Below, in pieces: positions 9,969 to 18,444 of a stretch of DNA of 64,000 bases. Both the position numbers and the translations under genes were made by a program. Source of the DNA: an uncultured Clostridia bacterium (GTDB lineage Bacteria; Bacillota; Clostridia; Lachnospirales; Anaerotignaceae); contig CALWGF010000006.1 of the NCBI GenBank assembly GCA_944379995.1, forward strand, positions 62,001-126,000, written 5' to 3'. The notes under the pieces are model-generated. The model made no database searches. It had not been told where the DNA came from and saw only the letters and a list, made by a program, of their open reading frames with translations. Position 1 is the stretch's first letter. The number at the start of each line of letters is the position of its first letter.

Positions 9969-11198
9969 ATGGCAGGAGGTTCAGTAAATTTAAGTCCTAA
10001 CGTACAAATATCAGATAGTATTTCTTCCGCAAATACTCAAATAAAAAATGAGTCTGCAACAAATAATTTTAAAGATATTATGAAAAATGAAGCAGATAAA
10101 AATAATCAGAGTGTTGATGAAACAACAAGGGAAATAAAAACTGATGAAACAACAGAAGGTTCAACAGAAAATATAACTGATGATAAAGAAAAGTTTTTAA
10201 ATGAAGTTGTAGCCTTAGCTCAAAATCAAATTATTTATAGTAATTTTATTATTAATAATGATACTATAATATCAAATGTTAATGAACAAGGTATTAATGA
10301 TGAAACAAATATTTTGCCTATACAGCAAGATAATATATTGATTGATGTAAATAAAACGACAACTCAATCAAATGTTAAACTTTTAAATGATACTGTTGAT
10401 GTAACAAGTGATAATAATGTATTTGTTGATAAAAGTGCTACAAATAAAGGCAATATTGTTTTAAATTCTAAAGATGTAATTACTGTTGAGAATAATCAAG
10501 AATTTAAAAATAATATGACAGTTGTTGAAAATAATAGTACATCTGAAAAAATATTAGATAATAATAATACATTAAAAGATATTTCTATGAATAAAAATGT
10601 TTTAAGTAATATTGATAATAATACAAATAGTAATATCGAAAAAAATGTTATTGTTGAAAAAAAATCTAATAATGAATTTGTAAAAGAAAATAATGAATTT
10701 ATATTTTCAGATATTCAACCAGAGTTGCAAACACTTCAGAAAACTTCTCAAGGCGATGTAATTCAATTTAAAGTATCAGATTCAAAATTAATTAATGCAG
10801 ATACTGTTGTTGATAACTTAGCTGATAAGATTATAATGAGAAATAATAATGAATTTGATTTGCAATTAAATCCTAAAGAGCTTGGGAAAATACATATAAA
10901 TGTTGTTTTTGAAAATGGAGAAACAAAAGTTTCTATATTATGTACAACACAACAAGCTATGGACGCATTAGCAGGAAATACTGATAAATTAGCAGCTTTA
11001 CTTGAAAATAGAACAGGCAATACAACTTTTGTTCAAGTTTCAAATGAAGAAAATCAGTTATATAATCAAAATTATCAGCAACAAGAACAAGATGGAAGAA
11101 ATAATGGAAGAAATTCTGATGCAGAAAAAAGAAACAAAAATACAAAAACAGAAAATTCTGTTGACTTTTTAGAACAAATGCGTTTAGGTCTTATTTAG
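9969..11198 (+). CDS. fliK: Flagellar hook-length control protein FliK
   Basis: A 409-residue protein. The first ~260 residues are low in complexity and rich in Asn, Thr, Glu and Ile, as in the secreted ruler part of FliK. The conserved Flg_hook domain lies at about residues 275-350 (FDLQLNPKELGKIHINVVFE), followed by a Gln/Asn-rich tail. FliK measures the hook and switches export specificity through FlhB. The ATG has a near-perfect AAAGGAGGTGA; an upstream TTG inside it is rejected. Confidence 0.92.
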   Translation: MAGGSVNLSPNVQISDSISSANTQIKNESATNNFKDIMKNEADKNNQSVDETTREIKTDETTEGSTENITDDKEKFLNEVVALAQNQIIYSNFIINNDTIISNVNEQGINDETNILPIQQDNILIDVNKTTTQSNVKLLNDTVDVTSDNNVFVDKSATNKGNIVLNSKDVITVENNQEFKNNMTVVENNSTSEKILDNNNTLKDISMNKNVLSNIDNNTNSNIEKNVIVEKKSNNEFVKENNEFIFSDIQPELQTLQKTSQGDVIQFKVSDSKLINADTVVDNLADKIIMRNNNEFDLQLNPKELGKIHINVVFENGETKVSILCTTQQAMDALAGNTDKLAALLENRTGNTTFVQVSNEENQLYNQNYQQQEQDGRNNGRNSDAEKRNKNTKTENSVDFLEQMRLGLI

Positions 11199-11221
11199 TT
11201 TTTTAATAGGGGGTGCTTTTT

Positions 11222-11752
11222 TTGGGAAATCAATATATAGATTCAGTTTCAAGAGCTTCTACTTATAACCAAACAACAAAAGCAGCAAGCCAGACTAAAT
11301 CGTCAAATACATTATCCATGGATAGTTTTCTTATTCTTATGGCACAGCAGCTTCAGAACCAAGACCCAATGAATCCTACAAGTCAGGATAATTATATGAT
11401 GCAGTTAGCTCAAATGGCAGTTGTTGAGGCTATGTCAAGTATGACACAGGTTTCTATAAGTACATATGCATCTTCAATGGTTGGAAAAGAAGTTACAGTA
11501 GCCGACTATGATTCAAAAGGAAACATAGAAACAGTTACAGGTACAGTTACAGGTATATCTTTCTATTATGGTGAACCTATTATATATATTGGGGATAAAG
11601 GATATACAATGTCTCAAATAATGTCTGTTGGAACTGTACCAGATAGTTCTGATTCTGAAGGTGATGGTTCAGATACAGGAGAAGTAAAACCAACAGACCC
11701 TGATGAAGGCGAAGGTTCAGGTACAACAGAAGAAACAAAGCCAGTAGGATAA
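11222..11752 (+). CDS. flgD: Flagellar hook-capping protein FlgD
   Basis: A 176-residue hook cap scaffold. The conserved N-terminal part includes MDSFLILMAQQLQNQDPMNP and TSQDNYMMQLAQMAVVEAMS. The C-terminal ~35 residues form an acidic Ser/Asp/Glu/Thr tail without recognisable fold. Length is short, as in other Firmicutes. The start is TTG, 8 bases after a run of five G. Confidence 0.93.
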   Translation: MGNQYIDSVSRASTYNQTTKAASQTKSSNTLSMDSFLILMAQQLQNQDPMNPTSQDNYMMQLAQMAVVEAMSSMTQVSISTYASSMVGKEVTVADYDSKGNIETVTGTVTGISFYYGEPIIYIGDKGYTMSQIMSVGTVPDSSDSEGDGSDTGEVKPTDPDEGEGSGTTEETKPVG

Positions 11753-11791
11753 AATAATTTATTTATTAAATTTAAACTGGGGGTGTAAATT

Positions 11792-12178
11792 ATTGCTAAT
11801 ATCAATGATTTAAAAATTCGTCAGTTACAAACAGAACCGTTTTTAAAAGAAAAAAATACGGTTAAAAAAGAAAATATAAAAAGTGATTTTTCTACTGTTT
11901 TAAAAGAAAAAATCGAAAAATCAAATTCATTGCAATTTTCAAAACATTCAAAACAAAGGATAGAACAAAGAGGCATTGAGATGACAGACACATTAATTGA
12001 TAAGCTTAATACAGCGGCAGATAATGCACGAGATAAAGGTGCAAAAGATGTTGTTATGATAGGCTCTGATGCCGCATTTATTGTTAATATTCCTAATAAT
12101 ATTGTTATAACAGCAATGAATGGAAATGAAATGAAAAATAGTATTTTTACAAATATTGATAGTGCTGTACTTTTATAA
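11792..12178 (+). CDS. Flagellar operon protein, TIGR02530 type, apparent AUU start
   Basis: A small conserved protein usually found between flgD and flgE in Firmicutes; role unknown. The core reads LQFSKHSKQRIEQRGIEMTD and ends INIPNNIVITAMNG-like, typical of the family. The frame is open and coding-like upstream to a TAA at 11786. There is no ATG, GTG or TTG with a ribosome binding site. GGGGGTG (11779-11785) lies 6 bases before ATT at 11792, giving 128 residues starting (M)ANINDLKIRQ. A start at TTG 11930 would cut off a plausible 46-residue N-terminal part and has no ribosome binding site. Confidence 0.85.
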   Translation: MANINDLKIRQLQTEPFLKEKNTVKKENIKSDFSTVLKEKIEKSNSLQFSKHSKQRIEQRGIEMTDTLIDKLNTAADNARDKGAKDVVMIGSDAAFIVNIPNNIVITAMNGNEMKNSIFTNIDSAVLL

Positions 12179-12184
12179 AATTAT

Positions 12185-12210
12185 AAAGCTGGACCCGAAA
12201 GGGAAGCTTT
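12185..12210 (+). other. GAAA-loop RNA hairpin before flgE
   Basis: AAAGC and GCTTT pair around CCC-GAAA-GGG with a small internal loop. A second hairpin (AAGAA, CATA, TTCTT) follows at 12223-12236. Both lie in the 88-base gap before flgE, do not end in a T-run, and may be processing or stability elements. Confidence 0.4.
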
Positions 12211-12266
12211 TGGGTATGTCTGAAGAACATATTCTTTTGTACAGTTTATGAGGAGGACTAAAAAAG

Positions 12267-13250
12267 ATGTTAAGATCAATGTTTTCAGGAGTTTCAGGAC
12301 TTCGTACACACCAGAATAAAATGGACGTTATTGGTAACAATATAGCTAACGTAAATACAGTAGGTTTTAAATCTGGTAGAGTTACTTTTAAAGATTCTAT
12401 TTATCAAAATATATACAGTTCAAGTGAAGGTAATAATGTATATGGTGGTTCTAATCCTAGCCAAGTTGGTTACGGAAGCCAAGTTTCAGCAGTTAGTGTA
12501 AACTTTGGAACAGGAAGCTATGAACCAACAGGATATGGTACAGACTGTATGATTAATGGTAGTGGATTTTTTATTGTTGGACCTAAGCTTGAAGATATGG
12601 ATACTGGATTAAATAATGCAATTGATGGAAATCAAATTTCACAAATGTATTTAACAAGAGTTGGTGAATTTACAATAGATGGTGATGGATATCTTGTAGA
12701 TGCCAATAAAAATGTTGTATATGGTTTTGTTCCAAAAAATGCAGCTATTGGTACAGATAATATGAATTTAGGAACAGCAATAGGAGAAGGTGGAAATTTA
12801 ACTTATGATAGACTTAAACCTATAAGAATTCCTATACAACCAGATGATGATACAGAGTCTCCAGAAATTAGTTATAAAGATGACGTAGAATTAATGAACT
12901 TCACAAGTATAAGTATTGATGCAAATGGTGTTATAAGTGGAAAATCATCTAATGGAAATACATATAAATTTGGTGTTGTTGGTGTAGCTAGTGTAACAAA
13001 TCCAAATGCTCTTGAAAATTCAGGAAATTCATATTACAAAGCTGTGAGTAACACAGGTGACATACAAGCTTTTGAACCAGGTAAAGGAGCAACTGGAGTA
13101 TTACAATCTGGTTGTCTTGAAATGTCAAATGTTGATTTAGCAACAGAATTTTCAAATATGATTACTACACAAAGAGGTTTCCAAGCTTGTTCAAAAATGA
13201 TAACTGTATCAGACGAAATGCTTCAAGAACTTGTAAACCTTAAGAGATAA
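12267..13250 (+). CDS. flgE: Flagellar hook protein FlgE
   Basis: A 327-residue hook/rod-family protein. The N-terminal signature is SGVSGLRTHQNKMDVIGNNI and the C-terminal helix ends ACSKMITVSDEMLQELVNLK. The middle holds the FlgE/F/G domain (MINGSGFFIVG). The position after flgD identifies it as the hook subunit. It is shorter than enterobacterial FlgE but in line with Firmicutes. GAGGAGG precedes the ATG. Confidence 0.94.
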   Translation: MLRSMFSGVSGLRTHQNKMDVIGNNIANVNTVGFKSGRVTFKDSIYQNIYSSSEGNNVYGGSNPSQVGYGSQVSAVSVNFGTGSYEPTGYGTDCMINGSGFFIVGPKLEDMDTGLNNAIDGNQISQMYLTRVGEFTIDGDGYLVDANKNVVYGFVPKNAAIGTDNMNLGTAIGEGGNLTYDRLKPIRIPIQPDDDTESPEISYKDDVELMNFTSISIDANGVISGKSSNGNTYKFGVVGVASVTNPNALENSGNSYYKAVSNTGDIQAFEPGKGATGVLQSGCLEMSNVDLATEFSNMITTQRGFQACSKMITVSDEMLQELVNLKR

Positions 13251-13264
13251 TATAATTTAATAAA

Positions 13265-13306
13265 ATATAACACAGAAAGAATATATAAATTCTTTCTGTG
13301 TTATAT
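13265..13306 (+). other. 18-bp perfect hairpin between flgE and flbD
   Basis: The arms 13265-13282 and 13289-13306 pair perfectly around a 6-nt loop; the core is ACACAGAAAGAAT / ATTCTTTCTGTGT. No T-run follows, so it is not a standard terminator. It separates the hook genes from the motor genes in the operon. Confidence 0.7.
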
Positions 13307-13357
13307 AAATGTATTCTAAGTTGTTATATATTTTAAAGGTAGTGGTGGTGGTAGTAT

Positions 13358-13573
13358 ATGATTAAATTAAAAAAACTTAATAATGAAAATTTTGTAATTA
13401 ATGAAAGTCAAATTGAATGTATTGAGTCAATACCAGATACAAAAGTTATAATGATGAATAGAGAATTCTTTTTAGTAAAAGAAACACCAGAAGAAATTAT
13501 AGAAAAAACTATTAAATTTAAGGCACGTATTTTTAGCGAGTATAAAAATATATGTGTTGATAAAAACGATTAA
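13358..13573 (+). CDS. flbD: Flagellar protein FlbD
   Basis: A 71-residue member of the small FlbD family (opening MIKLKKLNNENFVINESQIE, then VKETPEEIIEK). Its exact role is not established. It usually lies between the hook gene and motA or fliL. Here it is 18 bp before motA. Confidence 0.9.
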   Translation: MIKLKKLNNENFVINESQIECIESIPDTKVIMMNREFFLVKETPEEIIEKTIKFKARIFSEYKNICVDKND

Positions 13574-13591
13574 AAAGGGTGTGACGTTTTT

Positions 13592-14443
13592 ATGGATATT
13601 ACAACAGTAGTTGGGATTATATTAGGAACAATACTTGTTATATTTGGTATTATTTTTGATTTAGAAGATCCAGCTTTGTTTGTTTTTAAAAACTTAGGAA
13701 ACTTTATAGATCTACCAAGTATATTTATTGTATTAGGTGGTACTTTATCCGCCGTTATAGCATCATATCCTTTAAATGCTTTAAAACAGATACCAAAACA
13801 TTTTAAAATATTGATTAGTGGAAATAAATACAACCCAATGGAATATATAGATTTATTGGTTGAGTTTTCACAAGTTGCCAGAAAAAATGGACTTTTAGCA
13901 TTAGAGGAAATGGCAAATAAACAAACAGAACCATTTTTTAAACAAAGTATTATGCTTATAGTTGATGCAACAGACCCAGAAAAAGTTAAATCTATGCTTA
14001 ATAACGATTTAGATTATTTAGCAGAAAGACATTCGGACTCTGTTGGAATATATGAAAAAGCCTCAGCAGTTGCTCCGGCTTTTGGTATGATAGGAACATT
14101 GATAGGTCTTGTTAATATGCTTAAAAATATGAACCTTGAAAGTGGTTCTGGTGGAAGTTCATCACTTGGTGCTGACATGTCTGTTGCACTTATAACAACA
14201 TTTTATGGCTGTGTACTTGCAAACTTAATTTTTTCACCAATAGCTAAAAAATTAAGTATAAGAAATGATGAAGAATATCTTTGTAAACAAATTATAATAG
14301 AAGGTGTATTATCTATACAGTCTGGAGAAAATCCTAAGTTTATGAAAGAAAAACTTATATCTTATCTTTCACAGAGAGAAAGAGAATTAGCACTTAATGG
14401 TTCTGCAAATAACACTAAAGGAAACGAAAAAAATAAAGATTAA
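13592..14443 (+). CDS. motA: Flagellar motor stator protein MotA
   Basis: A 283-residue membrane protein with four predicted transmembrane helices (about residues 5-25, 36-56, 155-175 and 190-210). The cytoplasmic loop and the segment EKASAVAPAFGMIGTLIGLV are typical. It forms the proton (or sodium) channel with MotB and drives FliG. Location inside the fla operon, rather than as a separate motAB unit, is common in Clostridia. Confidence 0.96.
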   Translation: MDITTVVGIILGTILVIFGIIFDLEDPALFVFKNLGNFIDLPSIFIVLGGTLSAVIASYPLNALKQIPKHFKILISGNKYNPMEYIDLLVEFSQVARKNGLLALEEMANKQTEPFFKQSIMLIVDATDPEKVKSMLNNDLDYLAERHSDSVGIYEKASAVAPAFGMIGTLIGLVNMLKNMNLESGSGGSSSLGADMSVALITTFYGCVLANLIFSPIAKKLSIRNDEEYLCKQIIIEGVLSIQSGENPKFMKEKLISYLSQRERELALNGSANNTKGNEKNKD

Positions 14444-14472
14444 ATTTTATTTTAAAAAATGGAAGTGTATTT

Positions 14473-15243
14473 ATGGCGGGTAAAAAGAAAAAACGTAGTG
14501 AAGGTGGAGCAAATTGGATGGATACATATGGAGATATGGTAACATTGTTATTATGTTTCTTTGTATTATTGTATTCCATGTCAAGTATAGATAGTGATAA
14601 ATGGGAACTCTTAGTTAAGAGTTTTAATCCTGATGCCCAATATTTAGCAAAAAGTAATACAGATAATGAAGAAAGTGAATATGAATATTATACTGATGGA
14701 AATACATTACCAAATGAACAAATGGACGAATTTGATAAAATATATTATGAATTATCTAAATATATAACTGAGAATAATCTTCAGACAGATATTGAAATTT
14801 CAAAAGGTGATGGATTTACATTTATAACTTTTAGAGATAATGTATTTTTTGATGGTGATAGTTATGTTCTTAAAAATGATGGGAAAGTAATTCTTGATGA
14901 ATTTAGCAATGCTATAATTAATGCCGCTGATTCAATACAGGAAATTCAGATTTTAGGACATACTTCTCAAGCTAGACCAGAAGTTCCTAATGAACCTATT
15001 ACAGATAGATTTTTATCATCAAATAGAGCAACAGAGGTACTTTTGTATATTCAACAAAAAAATATTATTGAGCCATCAAAACTTGTTTCTTGTGGCTATG
15101 GTCAATTTAGACCTATAAGTTCTTTTGATACAAAAGAAGCACGTGCTAAAAATAGACGTGTTGAAATACTTATAACAAAAACAGATAGTGTTGTTAAGAG
15201 CCTTGACGAATACTATACAGAAGTTTATGGTATAACATATTAA
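14473..15243 (+). CDS. motB: Flagellar motor stator protein MotB
   Basis: A 256-residue stator subunit. The single N-terminal TM contains the ion-binding Asp in NWMDTYGDMVTLLLCFFVLL. A linker follows, then an OmpA-like peptidoglycan-binding domain (ILGHTSQARPEVPNEPIT, RVEILITKTD) at about residues 120-245. It anchors the stator in the wall. The next gene is fliM; the fliL gene usually found here is absent. Confidence 0.95.
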   Translation: MAGKKKKRSEGGANWMDTYGDMVTLLLCFFVLLYSMSSIDSDKWELLVKSFNPDAQYLAKSNTDNEESEYEYYTDGNTLPNEQMDEFDKIYYELSKYITENNLQTDIEISKGDGFTFITFRDNVFFDGDSYVLKNDGKVILDEFSNAIINAADSIQEIQILGHTSQARPEVPNEPITDRFLSSNRATEVLLYIQQKNIIEPSKLVSCGYGQFRPISSFDTKEARAKNRRVEILITKTDSVVKSLDEYYTEVYGITY

Positions 15244-15279
15244 AAAAATAATTTACATTGAGAGGGGGGAAGCTAAAAT

Positions 15280-16284
15280 ATGTCAGAGGTATTATCTCAA
15301 AGTCAGATAGATGCCCTTATTAATTCTATGAAAAGTGGCACAGCAGATAATAGCAGTACTGAAAATAAAGAAAATAAATATAAAAAATATGATTTTTATA
15401 GTCCTAAAAAATTTACAAAGGATAAACTTAAACTTTTATCTAATGTATATGAAAATTATGCTCGATTATGTTCTTCGAGAATAAATAGTCTTGTTCGTAT
15501 ATCTAGTTTTGTTAATCTATTGGGGGTTGAAGAACAAAGGTATTATGAATTTAGCAACGCCCTTAATGATAATGATACCCTTGCTCTCATAAATATAAAA
15601 TTACCTAATGGTATGGTTCAAGGGCCTATAATTTTACATTGTACAAATCAACTTATACTTTGTATGGTGGATAGAATGATAGGAGGAACAGGTGAAGATG
15701 CAAAAAATATATCTGCATCTTATGTTTGTACAGATATAGAGATATTACTTTATAAAAATATAGTAAAATATCTTGTATCAATAATGGCAGATACCTGGGT
15801 TGATTATATAGATTTGGAATTTTCATTAGACAAAATTGAAACCAATCCTGGAATGATGCAAAAAATTGGTAGAGATGAAACAACAATTATAGTTGTCTTA
15901 GAAACCGAAATAGATGGTATAACTGGCAAAATTAATATATGTTTGCCAAGTAATATTATTACAAGTATTTTTAATACATTTGAAAATAAAGCAGAAAGAA
16001 CAGAACCAGAAGACGAAAACTCAAAAGAAATATTTGATGGTATTAAAAATACGTCTATGGAAATGTATGCTGAGCTTGGAAAATCAACACTTTTACTTAA
16101 AGATTTATACACTTTACAAGTTGGAGATGTAATAAATCTAAATAAACCAAAAGATTCAGATGTATCTGTTTATATTGGTGGAGAGTTATGGTTTAAAGGT
16201 GAGCTTGGAAAATACAATAAAAATATGGCGGTTAAGATAAATGAAGTTTTAGAAAAAAAGTTAGTTTCATCAAAAGGAGAATAG
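15280..16284 (+). CDS. fliM: Flagellar motor switch protein FliM
   Basis: A 334-residue C-ring protein. The N-terminus carries the CheY-P-binding peptide (VLSQSQIDALINSM). A CheC-like middle domain (residues ~40-230) and a C-terminal SPOA domain that joins FliY/FliN follow. The conserved GG pair is present as MIGGTGEDA. A run of six G precedes the ATG by 10 bases. Confidence 0.96.
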   Translation: MSEVLSQSQIDALINSMKSGTADNSSTENKENKYKKYDFYSPKKFTKDKLKLLSNVYENYARLCSSRINSLVRISSFVNLLGVEEQRYYEFSNALNDNDTLALINIKLPNGMVQGPIILHCTNQLILCMVDRMIGGTGEDAKNISASYVCTDIEILLYKNIVKYLVSIMADTWVDYIDLEFSLDKIETNPGMMQKIGRDETTIIVVLETEIDGITGKINICLPSNIITSIFNTFENKAERTEPEDENSKEIFDGIKNTSMEMYAELGKSTLLLKDLYTLQVGDVINLNKPKDSDVSVYIGGELWFKGELGKYNKNMAVKINEVLEKKLVSSKGE

Positions 16285-16290
16285 AAAAAA

Positions 16291-17658
16291 ATGGATTCAA
16301 ATATTTTTAATTCTATGGAAATAGATGCAATTGGTGAAATATTAAACATCAGTTTAGGTGCATCAGCAACAGCAGTTTCCACGATGCTTGGAAAGAGGGT
16401 TGACATTACTACTCCCAATGTAGAAGTTATTTCCTTTGATGAATTTGAATATTCAGATTTGGAGCCTGCCATAGGTATTGAAATTACCTATATTTCCGGT
16501 TTAAGTGGAAGCAATATAATGATACTCAAAAGACAAGATGTAAAAATGATTGTTGAACTTCTTATGGGATATGAAATTCCAGAAGAAGAATTTGAGTTTA
16601 ATGAAATAAATATGAGTGCTATTTGTGAAGTTATGAACCAGATGATGGGTGCTTCATCAACAGCCCTTTCCGAATTTTTAGGAGAAGTTGTAAATATTTC
16701 TACACCAGTTTCTTTTGAAGTTAAAGACGAAGAAAGTTTTAAGAAAAAATGCTTTAATAATGAAAAAGAAATGGTTGTTGTAAATTTTAAACTTAAAATT
16801 GAAGACCTTGTTGAAAGTCGTTTTATGAACCTTATGCCTCTTAATCTTGCTAAAAAGCTTATATCTGTTTTTGGGCTTGGCTTTGGTATAGAAGGTTTAG
16901 GTGAATTATATCAAGAAGAACCAGAAGTTGTTAAAGAAGAACCAAAAGAAACTCCTGCTTCATCTGGAAAAGTTCTCTCTCAAGAAGAAATAGAGAAACT
17001 TTTAAGTGGAGGAGGTTTAGCTCAAGAAGAAAAACCAGAAGCTAAACAAGAAAATATTGTTAAAAACGAAACTAAGGATATTGGTATAAATACTGGAGAA
17101 GCAATGCAAAGAAATATGGGAGCAGAAAATTTACAAATGCAAAATGCATATAATCAAGCTCCGGCTCAAGCAGCATATAATCAAGCTGCAACTCAAGCAG
17201 CATATAGTCAAGCTCCGGCTCAAGCAGCATATAATCAAACTCCAGCTCCGGCAACATATAATCAAGGTCAAGCTCCGTATTTTGGATATGAACAAAATGC
17301 TAATATGACACCTGTTTATGTTCAACCTCAGCCAAAAATGATTAATGCACAACCTTTATCACCAAAACAATTTGATATAGCAGAAACAATAGGTGAGGAA
17401 CAGGCTGAAAACTTAGCTTTGATTATGGATGTTCCATTAGAAATATCCGTTGAAATAGGTAGAACAAGAAAAGTAGTTAAAGATATTTTAGAGTTTACAT
17501 CAGGTTCCCTTATTGTTCTTGATAAGCTTGCAGGTGACCAAGTTGATATTTATGCAAATGGTCAATGTATAGCAAAAGGTGATGTTGTAGTAGTTGATGA
17601 TAGTTTTGGAGTTAGAATTACTGAAATTATTAAACAAGATGAAATTTTAAAAAAATAA
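16291..17658 (+). CDS. fliY: Flagellar switch/CheY phosphatase FliY (FliN-type)
   Basis: A 455-residue C-ring protein. Residues 1-200 form a CheC-like phosphatase domain with two apparent active sites (EILNISLGAS and EVMNQMMGAS). The linker contains VLSQEEIEKLLSGGG at 228-241, which resembles the CheY-binding peptide normally at the N-terminus of FliM/FliY. A tandem AYNQAPAQA repeat at 286-329 and a C-terminal FliN/SPOA domain (~370-455, VPLEISVEIGRTRKVVKDIL) follow. It should lower CheY-P at the motor. It overlaps nothing and starts 6 bases after fliM. Confidence 0.95.
   Translation: MDSNIFNSMEIDAIGEILNISLGASATAVSTMLGKRVDITTPNVEVISFDEFEYSDLEPAIGIEITYISGLSGSNIMILKRQDVKMIVELLMGYEIPEEEFEFNEINMSAICEVMNQMMGASSTALSEFLGEVVNISTPVSFEVKDEESFKKKCFNNEKEMVVVNFKLKIEDLVESRFMNLMPLNLAKKLISVFGLGFGIEGLGELYQEEPEVVKEEPKETPASSGKVLSQEEIEKLLSGGGLAQEEKPEAKQENIVKNETKDIGINTGEAMQRNMGAENLQMQNAYNQAPAQAAYNQAATQAAYSQAPAQAAYNQTPAPATYNQGQAPYFGYEQNANMTPVYVQPQPKMINAQPLSPKQFDIAETIGEEQAENLALIMDVPLEISVEIGRTRKVVKDILEFTSGSLIVLDKLAGDQVDIYANGQCIAKGDVVVVDDSFGVRITEIIKQDEILKK
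17146..17277 (+). repeat. 27-bp tandem repeat inside fliY
   Basis: Four full 27-bp units and a partial fifth encode AYNQAPAQA-like nonapeptides in the FliY linker. Units start at 17146, 17173, 17200, 17227 and 17254. Units differ by a few bases; length changes by slippage would stay in frame. Confidence 0.9.
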
Positions 17659-17684
17659 AAAATAAAAAAAGGATGGTATAAGAA

Positions 17685-18044
17685 ATGGCAAAAATTATGT
17701 TGGTTGATGATGCAGCGTTTATGAGAATGATGGAGAAAGATGTTTTAGTTAAAAATGGTTATGATGATATTGTTGAAGCTTGTGATGGAGCAGAAGCAGT
17801 TCAAAAGTATACTGAATTAAAACCAGACCTTGTTATTATGGATATTACAATGCCTAATATGGACGGTTTGGAAGCACTTAAAACAATAAAAGCAAATGAC
17901 CCTAATGCAGTTGTAGTTATGTGTTCTGCTATGGGACAGGAAGCAATGGTAATAGATGCATTAAAGTCAGGAGCAAAAGACTTTATTGTTAAACCTTTTA
18001 AACCAGATAGATTTTTAAAAACAGTATCAACATTACTTGGATAA
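17685..18044 (+). CDS. cheY: Chemotaxis response regulator CheY
   Basis: A 119-residue stand-alone receiver domain. The acidic pocket (VDD, residues 7-9), phospho-acceptor Asp53 (VIMDITMPNMDG), Ser/Thr site (MCSAMG) and Lys (FIVKPFKP) are all present. Phosphorylated by CheA, it binds FliM/FliY to set rotation. Position between fliY and fliO follows the Bacillus pattern. Confidence 0.96.
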   Translation: MAKIMLVDDAAFMRMMEKDVLVKNGYDDIVEACDGAEAVQKYTELKPDLVIMDITMPNMDGLEALKTIKANDPNAVVVMCSAMGQEAMVIDALKSGAKDFIVKPFKPDRFLKTVSTLLG

Positions 18045-18062
18045 TGATGATATAAAAGGGAC

Positions 18063-18422
18063 GTGGTTAAAATTTTGGATTATATTTTAACTTTTCTTGG
18101 ATTAATTATTGCTATTGGTGTGATACTTTTATTAAGTTATATTTTTTCAAAATACATAGGACATAAAGTTATGGGATATAGCAATTCTGCCAATATTAAA
18201 ATTATTGACAGAATTGCTATTGGTCAAGATAAGAGCTTAGCAATAGTTGAGGTTGGAAAAAAATATTATTTAATAGGTATATCTTCTTCAAATATCAATA
18301 TGTTAAATGAGTTATCTTTAGATGACTTAGATAATATCCAAGGATTTAATAAAAAAGGTGAGGAAGATTTGCCTCAATTTAAGTCTGTTTTCACAGATAT
18401 ATTATCAAAAGTGAAACGTTAA
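18063..18422 (+). CDS. fliO: Flagellar biosynthesis protein FliO/FliZ
   Basis: A small membrane protein of the export apparatus with one N-terminal TM (DYILTFLGLIIAIGVILLLS) and a cytoplasmic domain (KIIDRIAIGQDKSLAIVEVG) typical of FliO. FliO helps assemble the FliP/Q/R gate. The start is uncertain: GTG 18063 lies only 2 bases after AAAGGG, whereas TTG 18075 or ATT 18072 would have longer spacing and agree better with where the membrane helix starts. Confidence 0.88.
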   Translation: MVKILDYILTFLGLIIAIGVILLLSYIFSKYIGHKVMGYSNSANIKIIDRIAIGQDKSLAIVEVGKKYYLIGISSSNINMLNELSLDDLDNIQGFNKKGEEDLPQFKSVFTDILSKVKR

Positions 18423-18444
18423 GTTTTAATTGGAGAGTAACAAT

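Noticed and set aside
12185-12236. c-di-GMP riboswitch before flgE
   Set aside because: The gap is only 88 bases and lacks the conserved receptor bases of GEMM-I or GEMM-II by eye.
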